Position numbers and translations under genes: made by a program
Assembly (NCBI RefSeq): GCF_002176815.1
Contig: NZ_CP021648.1
Location: 124,001-188,000, forward strand
Source of the DNA: Acidovorax sp. T1
GTDB taxonomy: Bacteria; Pseudomonadota; Gammaproteobacteria; Burkholderiales; Burkholderiaceae_C
Reading direction: 5' to 3'
Length of the DNA stretch: 64,000 bases
The notes under the pieces: model-generated
Database searches by the model: none
Told to the model about the DNA's origin: nothing
Seen by the model: only the letters and a program-made list of their open reading frames with translations
In this document: positions 62,199 to 64,000 of the stretch, piece by piece
Numbering within the stretch: the first letter of the stretch is position 1
Layout of the letters: every line of letters starts with the position of its first letter

Positions 62199-63573
62199 GT
62201 GAGGCCAGCCATACCAGCCCGAGCACCGGCAGCCCCAGCAAGGACGTGGCCGTAAAGAAATGGGCGTAGCCGAAACTGTTGACATAGTCGCCCGAAAAGC
62301 CCGCCACAAACTTCGGCAGAAGCAGCATCATCGAGCTGAACAGCGCGTACTGCGTGGCCGAATAACTCACGTTGGTCAGGCTCGACAGATACGCAATGAA
62401 CGCGGCCGACGCAATGCCGCTGGCCAGGTTGTCGGCCGACACCACGGCGATCAGCGCCGTCACGTCATGCCCATGGCCCGCCAGCCAGGCAAACAGCAGG
62501 TTGCTGCCCGCGCTGAGCACGGCGCCCAGCATCAGGATGCGCATCACCCCCAGGCGCATCGACAGCACGCCGCCCACAAAGGCGCCCACCAGCGTCATGA
62601 TGACGCCGTAAATCTTGGTGACCGCCGCCACCTCGTCCTTGGTGAAGCCCATGTCCACATAGAACGGGTTGGCCATGATGCCCATCACCACGTCGCTGAT
62701 GCGGTACACGGCGATCAGCGCCAGGATCTGCGCGGCCTGCCAGCCGTAACGGCCCAGAAAATCGGCGAACGGATCGACCACGGCGCCCTTGATCCATTCG
62801 GCCGCGTTCTTGGCGGGTGGCAGCACCACGGGCACCGGCTCGCGCGAGAACAGTACCGTGACCACGCCCACGGCCATCGACGCGGCCATGGCCAGATAGG
62901 CCGCCTGCCAGGCGCCATTCTGGTAGGCCGCGGTGCCCTGGGCCACCGCCTGGCCAACCGCCTGTGCTGCAGCGGGTGCCACCTCGGAGCGCGCCGCAAT
63001 CCACAGCACGCCCGCGCCAGCCCAGATCATGGCCAGGCGGTAACCGGTCTGGTACGAGGCGGCCAGGGCGGCCTGGTGATTGGCATCGGCCGATTCGATG
63101 CGAAACGCGTCCAGCGCGATGTCCTGCGTGGCCGAGCCAAAGGCCACCGCCAGCGCGCACCACACGATGGGGCCCAGCGTGAGGCGCGGGTCGGCCAGCG
63201 CCATGCCCACGAGCCCGGCCACGATGAGGGCCTGCGACAGCAGCAGCCAGCTGCGCCGCCGCCCCAGCCAGCGCGTCAGCAGCGGCAGCGGCATGCGGTC
63301 CACCAGCGGCGCCCACAGCCACTTGAAGCCATAGGCCAGGCCCACCCAGCTCAGGTATCCGATGGTGCTGCGGTCGATGCCGGCCTCGCGCAGGCGAAAG
63401 CTCAGCGTGCCCAGCACCAGCAGCAGCGGCAGGCCGGCGGAGAAGCCCAGCGTCAGCATGCGCAGGCTGGCCGGTTCGAGGTAAACGCGCAGGGTTTGCA
63501 GCCAGGAGGTGCGTGGGGGATGCATGTCGCGGGCAGGCGTGGCCGCTGCGGGGGTCGGGATGGGGTCTGGCAT
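62167..63573 (-). CDS. ampG: AmpG-family muropeptide permease
   Basis: 468 residues, about 12 to 14 membrane helices. Family motifs: TLGFSAGLPLLLVLGTLSFRL, WVGLAYGFKWLWAPLVDRMPLP, FGSATQDIALDAFRIE and YQTGYRLAMIWAG. It imports anhydromuropeptides for cell-wall recycling and influences beta-lactamase induction where ampC-ampR exist. The C-terminal residues (VKTPASARP) and the stop lie in repeat copy 11. Divergent by 33 bases from a peptidase gene. Confidence 0.92.
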   Translation of the reverse strand: MPDPIPTPAAATPARDMHPPRTSWLQTLRVYLEPASLRMLTLGFSAGLPLLLVLGTLSFRLREAGIDRSTIGYLSWVGLAYGFKWLWAPLVDRMPLPLLTRWLGRRRSWLLLSQALIVAGLVGMALADPRLTLGPIVWCALAVAFGSATQDIALDAFRIESADANHQAALAASYQTGYRLAMIWAGAGVLWIAARSEVAPAAAQAVGQAVAQGTAAYQNGAWQAAYLAMAASMAVGVVTVLFSREPVPVVLPPAKNAAEWIKGAVVDPFADFLGRYGWQAAQILALIAVYRISDVVMGIMANPFYVDMGFTKDEVAAVTKIYGVIMTLVGAFVGGVLSMRLGVMRILMLGAVLSAGSNLLFAWLAGHGHDVTALIAVVSADNLASGIASAAFIAYLSSLTNVSYSATQYALFSSMMLLLPKFVAGFSGDYVNSFGYAHFFTATSLLGLPVLGLVWLASRVKTPASARP

Positions 63574-63606
63574 GTGCGCGTGGGGATTTTTGTCTATTAT
63601 TCCCGC

Positions 63607-64000
63607 ATGTGTCTTTTCTGCCCGGCGTTGCCGCCCACTGCTGCCCCCTCGTCACCCTGGATGCCCCGCCGCGCCTTTTTGCTGGCCGCCGGCGCAGGCG
63701 CGGGTGTGCTCGTGGCGGCCCCGGCGTTGGCGCAGGTGGATGTGGGCGCGGCCTCCGGCTTGCGCCGGCTGGTGCCCGCCGAAACGCTCGAATCCTCGGC
63801 CACCCAGCAATACAGCCAGTTGCTGGCCCAGGCGCGCGCCAAGAATGCCCTGGCGCCCCCCGGCCACCCTCAGCTGCAGCGGCTGCACGCCATTGCGCGG
63901 CGGCTGGTTCCCTACACCGCCCAGTGGAACGACCGGGCACGCCAGTGGCGCTGGGAGGTCAACCTGATCGGCAGCAAGCAGATCAATGCCTTTTGCATGC
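63607..64000 (+). CDS. M48-family metalloprotease, N-terminal part
   Basis: Open from ATG 63607 to the window end, 131 codons. An arginine-led signal (PRRAFLLAAGAGAGVLVAAP) directs export, possibly by Tat; it may be preceded by a short Cys-bearing start (MCLFCPALPP). The mature part ends with RWEVNLIGSKQINAFCM, the conserved run before the zinc-binding HEXXH of BepA/LoiP-type peptidases, which is beyond the edge. Role in periplasmic or outer-membrane quality control is inferred. Confidence 0.85.
   Translation, partial: MCLFCPALPPTAAPSSPWMPRRAFLLAAGAGAGVLVAAPALAQVDVGAASGLRRLVPAETLESSATQQYSQLLAQARAKNALAPPGHPQLQRLHAIARRLVPYTAQWNDRARQWRWEVNLIGSKQINAFCM

Overview
The window reads as chromosomal DNA of a high-GC betaproteobacterium of the family Comamonadaceae, most like Acidovorax and relatives. 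This rests on protein content (Bug-type tricarboxylate receptors, TorF-GlnK-AmtB, a linked Fmd/Urt amide locus, a methionine synthase without its homocysteine domain, the lplT-alr-radA neighbourhood) and on a short interspersed palindromic repeat present 11 times. I see no phage, plasmid, transposase, CRISPR, rRNA or tRNA gene.

Layout. 1-5210: minus-strand metabolic genes (acyl-CoA ligase cut by the window edge, Bug receptor, glutamate dehydrogenase, PPK2). 5208-6717: LysR regulator divergent from a PACE-type efflux gene. 6793-19433: an amide/urea island. A LuxR-type response regulator and a 1,146-residue protein joining an NCS1 permease, a Cys-rich segment, a histidine kinase and a receiver are transcribed away from urtABCDE-fmdA-fmdB-amiE. 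The island would import short amides or urea, hydrolyse amides to ammonia plus acid, and sense the substrate with a transporter-like sensor. 19581-22451: SAH riboswitch and metH. 22452-25992: eroded PEP-CTERM gene, alcohol dehydrogenase, porin, AT-rich spacer. 25993-34025: shikimate kinase, ferredoxin-NADP reductase, a branched-chain-type ABC importer whose two permeases are fused and whose two ATPases are fused, and comM. 34088-36932: torF-glnK-amtB behind an NtrC box and a sigma-54 promoter. 37047-40314: glcE, a DUF1275 gene and glcF. 40339-46202: phosphoribosyltransferase, proQ, glutathione peroxidase, EamA transporter, lplT, alr. 46464-52300: MarR/siderophore reductase pair with two operators, lytic transglycosylase, peptide-type binding protein, GST, hpaI. 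52416-58573: radA, ilvE and three LPS or O-antigen genes. 58680-64000: nitronate monooxygenase, a two-component system, ampG and the start of an M48 protease.

Nitrogen is a recurring theme: glutamate dehydrogenase, the amide/urea island and the NtrC/sigma-54 ammonium operon lie within 35 kb. The points most worth attention are the transporter-kinase beside the amide operon, the SAH riboswitch whose 3' strand can cover the metH ribosome binding site, and the short repeat that supplies protein sequence (LivG-LivF linker, GlcE insert), stop codons (LysR and AmpG homologues) and a bidirectional terminator.
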